Below, piece after piece: positions 19,296 to 28,768 of a stretch of 64,000 nt of DNA. Source of the DNA: Enterococcus columbae DSM 7374 = ATCC 51263 (GTDB taxonomy: Bacteria > Bacillota > Bacilli > Lactobacillales > Enterococcaceae); assembly GCF_000406925.1 (NCBI RefSeq), contig NZ_KE136352.1:72001-136000 (forward strand). Reading direction: 5' to 3'. The position numbers and the translations under genes are program-made. The notes below the pieces were generated by a model. That model was not told the origin of the DNA. It saw only the letters and a program-made list of their open reading frames with translations, and ran no database searches. How positions within the stretch are numbered: position 1 is the first letter of the stretch; each line of letters begins with the position of its first letter.

Positions 19296-20246
19296 TTATT
19301 TTGCTGTATCGGAAGCGATGATTTTCACATCACCTTTAATTTGCCATTCTTTTATTTCGTTTGGCAAAATACAGCTCGTGCCCATCTTCAATTCGTATTC
19401 CTTGTCACCTACAACTAAATAGCCATAACCTTCAATTACTGTCATCAAAGTATATGGACCCTTGGCAGCAATCGTTAATTCTCCTTTGACCTGCCATTCA
19501 TAAACATTGAAAAATTCAGTTTCTAAATAAGTCGTTACTGCACTGTTACCCTTGCGTACTTCTTTCACCGCTAACTGTGGTGTTACCGCAGGGACCGTCG
19601 TTACATCAATCGATTGCTGAATGTGTAATTCACGGGTATTGCCTTGATCATCTTTACGATCATAGTCATATACTCGATAAGTCGTATCTGAGCTTTGTTG
19701 GGTTTCTAAAATCATAATTCCTTTACCAATAGCATGAATCGTGCCACTTGGAACAAAGAAGAAATCGCCTTTTTTCACCGGAACACGCTTCAATAAATCA
19801 TCCCAGCGGCCCTCTTGAATCATCTGCGTTAATTCTTCTTTGGTTTGAGCATGGTGTCCATAAATAATTTCAGCGCCTGGATTGGCATCAATAATATACC
19901 AGCATTCAGTCTTCCCTAACTCGCCAGCATGTTGTTTACCATAGGCATCATCGGGATGGACTTGCACCGATAAATCATCCTCAGCATCTAAAATTTTAAT
20001 CAATAATGGGAAAACCTCTTCGCTTTGATGCCCAAACAATTCTTGATGTTCTGCCCATAGTTGATCCAAGGTCATTCCTTGATAAGGACCATTTAGGATA
20101 ACACTTTTCCCATGTGGATGTGCACTAATGGCCCAATCTTCTCCAATTTTATCACTAGGTAGCTCAAAGCCAAAGACCGTATTTAGCCGATTGCCTCCCC
20201 ATATTTTTTCTTGAAATACTGGTTGCATAAATAAAGGTTCTTGCAT
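19296..20246 (-). CDS. manA: Mannose-6-phosphate isomerase, class I
   Basis: 316 residues, the short Firmicutes class I form. Zinc ligands are seen in SVQVHPDDAYG and in PSGTIHAIGKG, with GKTECWYII between them. Known role: interconverts fructose 6-phosphate and mannose 6-phosphate. Monocistronic here, away from a mannose PTS. Confidence 0.92.
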   Translation of the reverse strand: MQEPLFMQPVFQEKIWGGNRLNTVFGFELPSDKIGEDWAISAHPHGKSVILNGPYQGMTLDQLWAEHQELFGHQSEEVFPLLIKILDAEDDLSVQVHPDDAYGKQHAGELGKTECWYIIDANPGAEIIYGHHAQTKEELTQMIQEGRWDDLLKRVPVKKGDFFFVPSGTIHAIGKGIMILETQQSSDTTYRVYDYDRKDDQGNTRELHIQQSIDVTTVPAVTPQLAVKEVRKGNSAVTTYLETEFFNVYEWQVKGELTIAAKGPYTLMTVIEGYGYLVVGDKEYELKMGTSCILPNEIKEWQIKGDVKIIASDTAK

Positions 20247-20307
20247 TACAGAACTGCCCCTTTCAAATTAATCGTTTCCATTATAGCATAAATGACTAGG
20301 CTTTTTA

Positions 20308-21315
20308 CTAGCTATTCTGTGTTTTTTCTTGCTGATAAATGGCTAATAATTCATCTCGCTTATTGATATAAGCTTGCCGATGATCAACTGGATGCACCCG
20401 ATTCGATAAAAAAAGAAAAGCTTGCTGTGCTAATGGATCAATTGCCAAAAAAGTCCCTGTATAACCCGTATGAAATAAAAAGGCTTGCTCGCTTGCTCCT
20501 TTTAAATCCCAACCTAATGACCGACCCCCACTACCAGTTGGCGTTTGATCTTGTAAAAGCATCCGAACAGTCGATTCCTGTAAGTAATTGCCTCCAAAAT
20601 CCAAATACATTTTACAAAAACGAATCAAATCATCCATATTCGTAAATAGACCAGCATTACCCGCATGGTTACCCAAAACGCGCGCCTTAGGATCATGCGT
20701 CATTCCTCTTAAAATTTCTCCACTAGCTAACTGCTCAGTAGGCACAATCGGTAAATTACTAAGCTTGGGTGGAAAACCACTAGCTTGCATACTTAGTGGC
20801 GTTAATACAACCTGCTTAAAAATCGTGGTAACTGGTTGCTGGTAGATTTCTTCTAGCATAAAGCCTAGCAAAATCGTCCCTGCATCTGTATACTTCACGA
20901 CTTGACCTAATTGCTGGCCAGCCTGCATAGTTAAATAAGCCGCACGAAGCTGTTCGGCGGTGAGCTGGTCACGATTAGGAATATAGGTTTGAATATCTGC
21001 GGTGTGCGTGAGTAGATGTCTAATCGTTATGCGCTCATCCTGAAAGGTGGGTAAATAGCTTTTTAAAGGCCGGTCAAAATCAAGCTGACCTTGTTCATAA
21101 AGCTTCAGTAAAACACTCGTCGTACAAACCACCTTGGTTAAGGAAGCCACATCAAATAATGCTTGCTCATCCATTGGCTCAGTCTTTGGTAAAACAGCCA
21201 TTTGTCCGATACTCTCGCTTATGATTTTTCCTTGATCAAATAACCAATAATTTACACCAGAAAAAACGCCCTGTTTTAAAAATTGATGAATTGTCTGTCT
21301 TGTTTTTGTATACAT
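20308..21315 (-). CDS. Beta-lactamase-fold serine hydrolase (class C/esterase type)
   Basis: 335 residues. SLTK (residues about 58-61) is the SxxK nucleophile motif, YTDAG the YxN-like motif, and HTGYTG stands in the KTG position. LLTHTADI is the usual family helix. No signal peptide, so it is cytoplasmic or unconventional. The family covers esterases, D-aminopeptidases and PBP-like enzymes; a real beta-lactamase is unlikely with HTG in place of KTG. Substrate unknown. Confidence 0.8.
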   Translation of the reverse strand: MYTKTRQTIHQFLKQGVFSGVNYWLFDQGKIISESIGQMAVLPKTEPMDEQALFDVASLTKVVCTTSVLLKLYEQGQLDFDRPLKSYLPTFQDERITIRHLLTHTADIQTYIPNRDQLTAEQLRAAYLTMQAGQQLGQVVKYTDAGTILLGFMLEEIYQQPVTTIFKQVVLTPLSMQASGFPPKLSNLPIVPTEQLASGEILRGMTHDPKARVLGNHAGNAGLFTNMDDLIRFCKMYLDFGGNYLQESTVRMLLQDQTPTGSGGRSLGWDLKGASEQAFLFHTGYTGTFLAIDPLAQQAFLFLSNRVHPVDHRQAYINKRDELLAIYQQEKTQNS

Positions 21316-21346
21316 CTATTCCTACATTCCTCTCAATAACAAAAAA

Positions 21347-21398
21347 ATCGAGTAAAGCCAACCATCTTCACAATGAACATGGTAATACTCTACTCGAT
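21347..21398 (-). terminator. Terminator of the VOC gene
   Basis: On the minus strand ATCGAGTAGAG pairs with CTTTACTCGAT (one G-U), followed by TTTTTTG. It separates the VOC gene from the hydrolase downstream. Confidence 0.75.
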
Positions 21399-21405
21399 CG
21401 CCTGT

Positions 21406-22206
21406 TTAACGTAAAAACCACCATTCTACCCCTACTGGATCATAGATGGTTAAAATTCGTTTTTTGCTATCTAAATAGTATTCCTGTTGCTGACTGACTA
21501 AATGCTCGATTAAGCGTTCAAATTGTTCATCCGTTAATGTAAATTTTAAAAAGTCTAAGCCTAAAATTTGATGACTAGGTACTTTCACATTTTCCGTATC
21601 ACTAGCAACAACTGACAAATGGAAGGAACCATCCACTAACGCTTGGCTAGCCACTTGCTGCGCATTAAAATCAAAGCCTAGTGTTTCCTTCAAGAATCGA
21701 CATTCTTCATTTACATCCAAGGCATGCAAGCCTAAGCCTGAAATTCGTGCGCCACTTGACAAAGGTAAAGCTGGATTAGCGCCAGTTAATAAAGAAGCCT
21801 CATCCATTTTAATCGCTTCAGTCGTACTTAATACTAAACGATTTTCTTCCGGATCGATAATTGTAAAGCTGCAATTTTCAGAGGTAAAATCAGCATCAAT
21901 AATTGGATATTCAGCATGGACTAAACGTGAATAAACTGCTGCTAACTCAGCTAAACTTGGCACCTCGATATGATAATGATTTAACCGTTTTACCTCACCG
22001 AAATGCTCTTTTGCTCGTGGTGATTCTTCCAGCCAAATGCGCTCATTATTCGCATCAGCGGCGGCTAAAATAGCCAATTCATTTTCCTCTGTTTTTAATT
22101 TAAAGCCTAACATCTTACAATAAAAATCAATCATACGATCTCGATCTTTTACCCGCAAAGCTACCACACTTAATTGCGCCGATGGATCAAAACTAAATAA
22201 AGACAT
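21406..22206 (-). CDS. VOC-family protein with two glyoxalase/dioxygenase domains
   Basis: 266 residues made of two vicinal-oxygen-chelate repeats: about residues 8-120 (VVALRVKDRDRMIDFYCKML) and 150-265 (GLGLHALDVNEECRFLKETL). It resembles the CatE/YfiE group annotated as catechol 2,3-dioxygenase-like. Several histidine and glutamate metal ligands seem present (NHYHIEVP, GLGLHALD). Real substrate unknown; neighbours give no help. Confidence 0.75.
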   Translation of the reverse strand: MSLFSFDPSAQLSVVALRVKDRDRMIDFYCKMLGFKLKTEENELAILAAADANNERIWLEESPRAKEHFGEVKRLNHYHIEVPSLAELAAVYSRLVHAEYPIIDADFTSENCSFTIIDPEENRLVLSTTEAIKMDEASLLTGANPALPLSSGARISGLGLHALDVNEECRFLKETLGFDFNAQQVASQALVDGSFHLSVVASDTENVKVPSHQILGLDFLKFTLTDEQFERLIEHLVSQQQEYYLDSKKRILTIYDPVGVEWWFLR

Positions 22207-22561
22207 ACTGTCAATTCCTCCCTATATTATCCCCAATTATTTTACTTAGAAATAGCAATTATCGCAAGAAATATGAGGCTAAAAATCAATTAATCACAAG
22301 CCTTTCATTTTTCCAAATTGAATCTTTAAAATTTTATATAACTATCTCCGAAACGAAAAATTATTATAAATATTTATATATCAGCAATATACATAAAATT
22401 AAATATATTCTATCAATGATTATTTATCACTTTCTCAAAAAAATAAGAAAAAATAAATAATCTAAAGGTGAACAACTCAATCCAGCAAATATTCTGATTC
22501 TTTACTAACGATTATGCTAAAAATATGTTAAAGTAGAGTTAAATAAAAGGAGGTTTCATTT
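22207..22561. other. AT-rich intergenic stretch without genes
   Basis: 355 bases between divergent VOC and hit genes. No ORF with a ribosome site, no clear hairpin. It should contain the promoters for both neighbours; AAGGAGG before hit is the only confident signal. Confidence 0.5.
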
Positions 22562-22990
22562 ATGGATAATTGTATTTTTTGTAAAATCATCAACCAAGAG
22601 ATTCCTAGTTATAAAATTTATGAAGACGAGGTTGTCTATGCCTTTTTAGATATCAGTCAGGTAACACCTGGGCATACCCTCATCGTTCCAAAAAAGCATG
22701 CACAGGATATTTTTGAATACGACGAAGCATTAGCTAGCGAGGTATTTGCGCGGGTGCCAAAGATTGCTAAAGCGCTACAAGCAGCCTATCCAGAAATGCA
22801 AGGCTTAAATATTATCAACAATAACAAAGAAGTCGCCTATCAAACGGTCTTTCATTCACATATTCATCTGATTCCACGTTATAGTCAGCATGATGATTTC
22901 TCTATGCACTTTGGCAATCATACAGATCAGTACAACCCTGAATTACTTAGCGCAATCGCCAAACGTATTCAAGCACAGTTTGAAGCCTAG
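22562..22990 (+). CDS. hit: HIT-family nucleotide hydrolase
   Basis: 142 residues. HSHIHLIPR (residues 100-108) is the histidine triad; CIFCKIINQEIPSYKIYED is the standard start with two cysteines that may bind zinc. Known role: Hint-type purine nucleoside phosphoramidase. An AAGGAGG precedes the ATG. It is followed after 12 bases by a YtxH gene, a pair common in lactic acid bacteria, though the ecsAB genes often found beside them are missing here. Confidence 0.93.
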   Translation: MDNCIFCKIINQEIPSYKIYEDEVVYAFLDISQVTPGHTLIVPKKHAQDIFEYDEALASEVFARVPKIAKALQAAYPEMQGLNIINNNKEVAYQTVFHSHIHLIPRYSQHDDFSMHFGNHTDQYNPELLSAIAKRIQAQFEA

Positions 22991-23002
22991 GAGGGATAGA
23001 CA

Positions 23003-23329
23003 ATGAAGGGATTTATGAAAGGCTTGCTCGTTGGTTCAACGATTGGTGGATTAATCACCTTATTCACTACTAAAAAACCAGGTAAAACGCAACGTGAAGA
23101 ATTAAAAGCTCAGCTCAAAGCAACAACTGAAAAAATCGCCGATGTCAAAGATAGTTATCAGGAATTTACACAACAACAGCAACGACTTACCGAAACCGTA
23201 CAAACATTGGTCCCTGAATTTCAAGAATCCTTGGCTAAAGATATTGAAAAGTTTCAATTTCAAACTAAGCCACGAATTGAGCGCATCAAAGAACAGGTAA
23301 GTACCCTGCAAAAACATCTTGGAAAATAA
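23003..23329 (+). CDS. YtxH-domain protein
   Basis: 108 residues. The first helix (FMKGLLVGSTIGGLITLF, residues 4-21) is a glycine-rich membrane segment followed by TTKKPGKTQREELK, the YtxH pattern; the rest is a charged coiled coil. Probably anchored to the inner face of the membrane. In an operon with hit. Function unknown; linked to general stress in Bacillus relatives. Confidence 0.8.
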   Translation: MKGFMKGLLVGSTIGGLITLFTTKKPGKTQREELKAQLKATTEKIADVKDSYQEFTQQQQRLTETVQTLVPEFQESLAKDIEKFQFQTKPRIERIKEQVSTLQKHLGK

Positions 23330-23344
23330 GGTTACAGCTCAATA

Positions 23345-23389
23345 AAAAGAACAGATTTACCTGATACCAGATACAATCTGTTCTTTTTT
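23345..23389 (+). terminator. Terminator of hit-ytxH
   Basis: AAAGAACAGATT pairs perfectly with AATCTGTTCTTT around a 17-base loop, followed by more T. Confidence 0.85.
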
Positions 23390-23429
23390 GCTTTAAATAG
23401 GCAATCAGTGAGACAAGAATGCTTTAGCG

Positions 23430-23564
23430 CTAGAAAATAGTCGGAACTAGGCCACCATCTACTCGAAGGGCTGCTCCTGAAAACGCCGTAGCATAAGGAC
23501 TGGCCACAAAGACAGCTAAACGAGCAATTTCCTCTGGTCGAATCAGAGACTCAATTGGTGAGCA
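23430..23564 (-). pseudogene. C-terminal relic of a short-chain dehydrogenase
   Basis: Reading the minus strand from a stop at 23565 gives about 44 codons ending at TAG: RPEEIARLAVFVASPYATAF followed shortly by GAALRVDGGLVPTIF. The EEIA...FLAS...G...VDGG pattern is the conserved C-terminus of classical SDR oxidoreductases. There is no start codon and the other 200 or so residues are missing. Left over from a deletion, now between ytxH and a small membrane gene. Confidence 0.8.
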
Positions 23565-23625
23565 TTATATTAAAAAATAGATGAAACATGTGTAGAAGGT
23601 TAGTGTAAATAGGAGGGTTCATAGC

Positions 23626-23889
23626 ATGAAAAAGCGCTCACTTCTTTTGTGTATGGCAATTATTTTGGGACTAATCGGCACACTTTTATCTGTCAATTTC
23701 CTTCCCGTAAACCCCAAAGATTTAACACCACAACAAATAGATTATTTAATGCAGGAAGGAACAATTAACTACGAGCTTGGAAAAAAGCTACAAGTTTTCG
23801 CCCTAGTTTTTTTGGCAGTATATGTGTATTTTCTTCTTGAAGGTATCTACGCTTTGGTTAAAAAAAGAAAAAATGACCATTTAGACTAA
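23626..23889 (+). CDS. Small membrane protein, two transmembrane segments
   Basis: 87 residues. Hydrophobic segments at about residues 6-26 and 54-76, separated by a polar loop (NPKDLTPQQIDYLMQEG), and a basic C-terminal tail. AGGAGG lies 10 bases before the ATG. No family recognised. It follows the dehydrogenase relic and has its own terminator. Confidence 0.75.
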   Translation: MKKRSLLLCMAIILGLIGTLLSVNFLPVNPKDLTPQQIDYLMQEGTINYELGKKLQVFALVFLAVYVYFLLEGIYALVKKRKNDHLD

Positions 23890-23930
23890 AAAAATCGAAG
23901 AAATCTATTAAAGATTCCTTCGATTTTTTT
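23888..23930. terminator. Terminator between the small membrane gene and prsA
   Basis: AAAAAAATCGAAG pairs with CTTCGATTTTTTT, with AATCT/AGATT inside. Symmetric A and T tracts suggest it serves both convergent genes. Confidence 0.8.
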
Positions 23931-23971
23931 GTTTTAAAACTTTTTCGTCAGCACTATTTTCTAATCAATCA

Positions 23972-25000
23972 TTATTTAGATTCAGATGTTGAGCTAGAAG
24001 ATGCTTCTGTGCTTGAGCTGCTTGCTTCAGTTGAAGAAGTGCTTGATTCTGATTTGCTTGAAGAAGATGAAGATTTCTTGCTTGAGCTGCTTGATGAAGT
24101 CTTAGTAGCATCCATGTAAGTAGTCAATACATCTGCAAAGGTCTTGTCTTTAATCTTCACATTCGCTTTCTTCAATTCTTGACCGATGACTTTCGTTACA
24201 AAAGTAGAATCATTTAATTTATTATCGATAGCGATTTGTTTTAATTCTTTCTTATACTTATCCATGTCGTTACCTTTGGCTTGGTTTTTCACCATTTTCA
24301 CCACATAGTAAGTTGTTTGGTAAGTTGAGCTATCAGTTACTGCAATTGGTGTAGTCGAAATTTCACCATTCTTCAAGGCAAAGGCTGCTGTTTTCACTTC
24401 TGAAGGCACATCAGTTGTTGTTGAAGAGAATTTCACTTCGCCACCTTTTTTCGCTGAGCTTGCTAGAGATTTTTCCTTAGCAATTTTGCTGAAATCAGCA
24501 CCGTCTTTTTGGGCATCAGCAATCACTGTTTTCGCTTCGTCTTCAGTTGATACTTGAATTAATTGCGCTGTTACTTCTGGGTGGAAAGATTCCCAAGCAG
24601 TCTTGTAGTCAGCATCTGTTAATTTTACGTGAGCACGTAAGCCTTCATCAAGTGCTAATTGTTGACGAATCGTTTTCTTAAAGCTTGCTTTTGTATAACC
24701 AGCTGCTTTTAATTGTGATTCAAAAGTATCACCATATTGTTTAGCTTGCTCTTTGTATTTTGCATCGACTTCTTTATCAGTTACTTTATCGCCATAAGCT
24801 TTCGTAAATACATCATAGATAATCATGCTACGAACAACGCTTTGGCTAGTAGAGTTAGATTTGATTTCATTGTAGAAGTCTTCCACAGTAATTGTTTGGC
24901 CTTTCATTGAGGCGATGGTTTGGTTAGAGCCATTTGAACATGCTGCTAAACCAAGTACACTAACAGCTGCCAAAGTGGCTAATAAAGCTTTTTTCTTCAT
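23972..25000 (-). CDS. prsA: PrsA-type foldase lipoprotein (parvulin PPIase)
   Basis: 342 residues from the ATG at 25000; a GTG at 25012 overlaps the AGGAG and is rejected. Lipoprotein signal with lipobox LAAC near residue 21. Residues about 150-250 form the PpiC rotamase domain (AQLIQVSTEDEAKTVI, GGEVKFSS). The last 40 residues are a serine-rich low-complexity tail. Known role: folding of exported proteins on the outer side of the membrane. It lies after yhaM with a gap. Confidence 0.9.
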   Translation of the reverse strand: MKKKALLATLAAVSVLGLAACSNGSNQTIASMKGQTITVEDFYNEIKSNSTSQSVVRSMIIYDVFTKAYGDKVTDKEVDAKYKEQAKQYGDTFESQLKAAGYTKASFKKTIRQQLALDEGLRAHVKLTDADYKTAWESFHPEVTAQLIQVSTEDEAKTVIADAQKDGADFSKIAKEKSLASSAKKGGEVKFSSTTTDVPSEVKTAAFALKNGEISTTPIAVTDSSTYQTTYYVVKMVKNQAKGNDMDKYKKELKQIAIDNKLNDSTFVTKVIGQELKKANVKIKDKTFADVLTTYMDATKTSSSSSSKKSSSSSSKSESSTSSTEASSSSTEASSSSTSESK

Positions 25001-25128
25001 GTAAAAATACACTCCTAAAATTTTTTCGAGTTCACACCCCTAACTATACCACAAATTAGATAAAAGTTGTGATGAAAATAGAGAATTCATAAAAATTTCA
25101 TAATCAAATTCGTTATTTCAGGTGAGCA

Positions 25129-26073
25129 TTACACTTCTTTAGGAACATAGAAATTACGATTATCTAAGCCAAAAATGCGATCAGTATATTCCCCTGGTGT
25201 CGTTTGGCGAATAGAGGTGAGCATCATTTGCATAGACGCATCGATATTATCAATTTGATGAAGAATTTCGGCTTCCATAATCTTTGGTCGAACGGGCGAA
25301 CCATATTCTAATAAACCATGATGTGCCAAGACCATGTGCTTCAATACGATAATGTCTTCACGGCTTTGATCAATTTTTAAGGCGAGGCAGGCTTGCGTAA
25401 TCTCTTCATCCACCAACACCAAATGACCGATTAAATTACCAGCAAGCGTGTACTCGGTAGTCATCGCCCCGCTTAACTCTAAAACCTTACCCAAGTCATG
25501 CAAAATAATTCCCGCATAAAGTAACGAGGCATTTAACTCATGGTATTCACGCACCAACGCCTTACCAATCCGTAGCATAGATAATGTATGAAAAGCCAAG
25601 CCACCAGCAAAGGCGTGATGATTTCGTTTAGCTGCTGGGTATTCAAAAAAGGCTTTTTGATATTTATTTAATAAATAGCGGACGATGCGGTTCCAGTTAG
25701 GATTCGTAATTTCAAAAAGAATCTGCTGGATTTCTGCTTCCATCTCTTCTTTTTTAATAGGCGCTTTTTCCATATATAGCTGTGGATCACAGGGCTCTTC
25801 TAATTTAGCTAGGCGCAGATGCAAAATCTTCACCTGTGGATTTCCTTGGTAAAGCTCTCTTTTACCGTTTAAAAACACCACTTTACCTGCTTCAAATTTT
25901 TGAATTTCTTCTTCTGAAGCATCCCAAAATTTACCATCAATGGTTCCAGAGGTGTCCTGAAAGGTAAAGGCAATAAACTTCTTGCCATTTTTCGCCATGC
26001 GAACATCTGCATTTTTAATTAAAGTAAATAATTGCATTTCTTCATCGACTTGATATTCTTTGATTTTTTTCAT
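25129..26073 (-). CDS. yhaM: 3'-5' exoribonuclease YhaM (OB fold plus HD domain)
   Basis: 314 residues. Residues 10-90 form an OB nucleic-acid-binding fold (MAKNGKKFIAFTFQDTSGTI). The HD metal motif is in GIILHDLGKVLELSG near residue 190, with FHTLSMLRIG before it and LAHHG after. Known role: exonuclease acting on RNA and DNA 3' ends. It follows yhaN by 46 bases and belongs to the yhaO-yhaN-yhaM group. Confidence 0.92.
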   Translation of the reverse strand: MKKIKEYQVDEEMQLFTLIKNADVRMAKNGKKFIAFTFQDTSGTIDGKFWDASEEEIQKFEAGKVVFLNGKRELYQGNPQVKILHLRLAKLEEPCDPQLYMEKAPIKKEEMEAEIQQILFEITNPNWNRIVRYLLNKYQKAFFEYPAAKRNHHAFAGGLAFHTLSMLRIGKALVREYHELNASLLYAGIILHDLGKVLELSGAMTTEYTLAGNLIGHLVLVDEEITQACLALKIDQSREDIIVLKHMVLAHHGLLEYGSPVRPKIMEAEILHQIDNIDASMQMMLTSIRQTTPGEYTDRIFGLDNRNFYVPKEV

Positions 26074-26119
26074 ATCGGCTTGATTACTTATCCTTAAGCA
26101 ATCAGATTCACATCCTTTT

Positions 26120-28738
26120 CTATAATGTATGAACCTTTTCGTTTAGCTCCTGATAATAGCTTACCATTTCTTTATCTGAAGACAAACAAATTACTTGATA
26201 ATTTTTGCCAAAACGTTGAAATAATTGGGCTAAAGCTTTTTTGCGTTTTGAATCATAATGGAGCCAGCCGTCATCCACGATAATCGGACAAAGCACAGTC
26301 GGTAATTGCAGCGCTAAATAAGCAAAGCGTAAAGCCATGATTAGCTGATCCTTGGTGCCGGTAGATAATTGGTACAGCGCTTGATTATCTAGCTGTAATT
26401 CCGTTGATTGTAGACTTAATTGCTGATGAGCTTGATTCGATAAAATCGCCAAGTATTCACTAGCTAGCTGCAAGAGCTGTGGTAGCTGATCTTGTGATAA
26501 GTGCTTGGCAAAGCTTTGAAGCTGGTAGCTAACCAGATAATTCACACTCCATTGTTTTAGTAATTGTACAATTTCAAACTTTAATTGACTTTGCTTTTGA
26601 TACAATTCTAAAAGGCTCCGGTCATTGCTTTGCTGTTTAATCGTCAACTCAATTTGCGTTATTTGCTTTAATTGCTCCGTAATCGCTTGTTGGCTTTGAG
26701 TGAGCTGTTGATTGACTGCTTCAAGCTTTTGCTGTAATTGCGCTTTAGTGATTGGTTGCTTAAATAAAGGCGCAACAATCGGCTTTAGCTCTAATAAGCG
26801 CTGCGCCATTTTTTGCTTAGTGGCTTGCTGGCGAAACCATAAAGGTAAATCAGTCATTTGTTCAATCTGATATTTTTGTAATAGCGGTTTTTGCTGAGTA
26901 AATAACCGTTCCACTTCTTGACGAGCTAAACGCAGGGCTTCGGCAATTTGGGTCACCGGCTGCTGCGAGCGTTGTAATTTTTCGGCTTGCAGTTCTTCAT
27001 AAAAGCTACGTAATTGCTGATATTGCTCTAGTACAGGCAGCTTAGCAATCGCCAGCCATTCATAATAAGGACTGCAGGCTTGTTGGAAATGTGCTAAGCG
27101 TGCTGCCTGCTGATTCAATTCAGCCTGTAATTGCGCCTGTTGATCCATCAGCCGCGCCTTTTCTTGTACTTGATAGCTGGCTTCTTGAACCAAAATAGCT
27201 AGTTGCTCCACCGTTTGCTCTTGCCAATCAGTCGGTAAAAGCTGTCGAAGCTGGGCATTTTTTTGCTTAGCGCGCGCATATTGCTCAACGATTTGCTGAT
27301 ATTGGTCACTCACTTCATCCAAAGCCTGCAAATGCTGTTGCCACAAGGGCTTCAAATCACCAGGCTGCTTTTGCTGCTGTCTATAATAATGATAACCACC
27401 CACGACAAGCGCTGCTACCACAAATAGCAATGAAAGCCACGGTTGAAAGAAAAAGCTAATCACACTAGCTAAACCCAAGAATACCAAACTAAGTATTCCC
27501 AGATAAGCTGGTTTAGGAGCTGTCGTTTGAAAAATTTCGGGATGAGCCGCCTCAAATTGGTTCAAAGTCGTCTCAGCTTGCAGCTTTTGCTGTTCAAGAT
27601 AAGCACTACGGTCAGCCAGTAACGCTAATTCCTGTTCACTTTGGCGTAATTTAGTTAAATCATCCGCATTTACCGCCTCGCTAGCTAGCGTAGTTGCTGG
27701 CAGCTTGGCTAAGGCCTGTTGGGTTACCTGCAATCGTTGCTTTAGACGTTCATTTTCAGTGGTTGCTTGATAAACCTGCGCTTCATCCTTTAATAGCTGA
27801 TAGATAGCCGCTTCATGCTCTAAGAAAAACAAATAGCGTTGGGAACGCTGCCCTTGCTCTAGCTTAGCCAGCTTAGCTTCGTTGTGCTGAATCTGCTCCT
27901 GTAATTGACTGTATGCTTGATAAAAATGCTGTAAATCCTGCATATCCTGAGCATCCACCACCGTCAACGGCTGTTTTTGTAGCTCCTGATACTCCTCATA
28001 TAAGGCAAAATGGAGCTGCTGTTGCTGATAGGCTTGCTTTTTTTCTAATAAAGCCTGCTGATTAGCTAAAAGCTGGGCCTGCTCGTCTTTGTATTGTTGT
28101 AATTGTTGGTACTCCTTAGCTAGAGCTGCCTGCTGCTGTTCTGCTACGGCAATGGTTTGCGCTAGCTGATCGTATTCCGCTAGCTTTTGATTAATTGGTA
28201 GCTTTTGGCCACGATCTGCATAGATCTTTTGATTTTCCTTTTCATAGGCGCTCACCTGCTGAAATAACTGCTGACTCCCCGTAATCCCCAGCGAAACTAA
28301 GGCGGACTGCAAGGCTTTTGCCTCCAAATGAGCCAAATCGTTTAATTGCTCCTGCTCAAAGGTAAACACCTGTCTAAACAAAGCTTCATTAAGTGGCCGA
28401 ATGAGTTGGTAAAACGCTTCTTCACTATACTGCTGATTGCCAGACGTAATTTGCGCCTTTCCACGATTCACTAGCTTATAGCGCTCAATACAAAAGGTTT
28501 GCTGATTATGCTCGATAAACAACCGTCCACCATATTGACTATGATTTTCCGGCGTATAATCTCTTTTTCGCTTGCTTTTTTTCGGAAAGCCAAAAAGCAT
28601 CGCCAAAATAAAATGATAAAGCGTTGATTTGCCTGCTTCATTTGCACCATAAAGCAGTTGATTGCCAGTCGTAAAATCAAAATGAAAATCACGATACTTG
28701 CCAAATCCCGCAATTTCTACTCGAAGTATTTTCATCAC
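26120..28738 (-). CDS. yhaN: SbcC/RecN-like ATPase YhaN
   Basis: 872 residues. Walker A LLYGANEAGKSTLYHF at residues 28-43 and Walker B PIIVDDGWLHYD near the C-terminus, with long glutamine-rich coiled coils and a central hydrophobic pair (residues about 412-455) that looks like two membrane segments. Paired with the YhaO nuclease in the manner of SbcC with SbcD, so a role in DNA end handling is likely. A possible alternative start is the second methionine. Confidence 0.88.
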   Translation of the reverse strand: MMKILRVEIAGFGKYRDFHFDFTTGNQLLYGANEAGKSTLYHFILAMLFGFPKKSKRKRDYTPENHSQYGGRLFIEHNQQTFCIERYKLVNRGKAQITSGNQQYSEEAFYQLIRPLNEALFRQVFTFEQEQLNDLAHLEAKALQSALVSLGITGSQQLFQQVSAYEKENQKIYADRGQKLPINQKLAEYDQLAQTIAVAEQQQAALAKEYQQLQQYKDEQAQLLANQQALLEKKQAYQQQQLHFALYEEYQELQKQPLTVVDAQDMQDLQHFYQAYSQLQEQIQHNEAKLAKLEQGQRSQRYLFFLEHEAAIYQLLKDEAQVYQATTENERLKQRLQVTQQALAKLPATTLASEAVNADDLTKLRQSEQELALLADRSAYLEQQKLQAETTLNQFEAAHPEIFQTTAPKPAYLGILSLVFLGLASVISFFFQPWLSLLFVVAALVVGGYHYYRQQQKQPGDLKPLWQQHLQALDEVSDQYQQIVEQYARAKQKNAQLRQLLPTDWQEQTVEQLAILVQEASYQVQEKARLMDQQAQLQAELNQQAARLAHFQQACSPYYEWLAIAKLPVLEQYQQLRSFYEELQAEKLQRSQQPVTQIAEALRLARQEVERLFTQQKPLLQKYQIEQMTDLPLWFRQQATKQKMAQRLLELKPIVAPLFKQPITKAQLQQKLEAVNQQLTQSQQAITEQLKQITQIELTIKQQSNDRSLLELYQKQSQLKFEIVQLLKQWSVNYLVSYQLQSFAKHLSQDQLPQLLQLASEYLAILSNQAHQQLSLQSTELQLDNQALYQLSTGTKDQLIMALRFAYLALQLPTVLCPIIVDDGWLHYDSKRKKALAQLFQRFGKNYQVICLSSDKEMVSYYQELNEKVHTL

Positions 28739-28768
28739 TTGTATCCTTTGCTTAAATTTTTCGATTTA

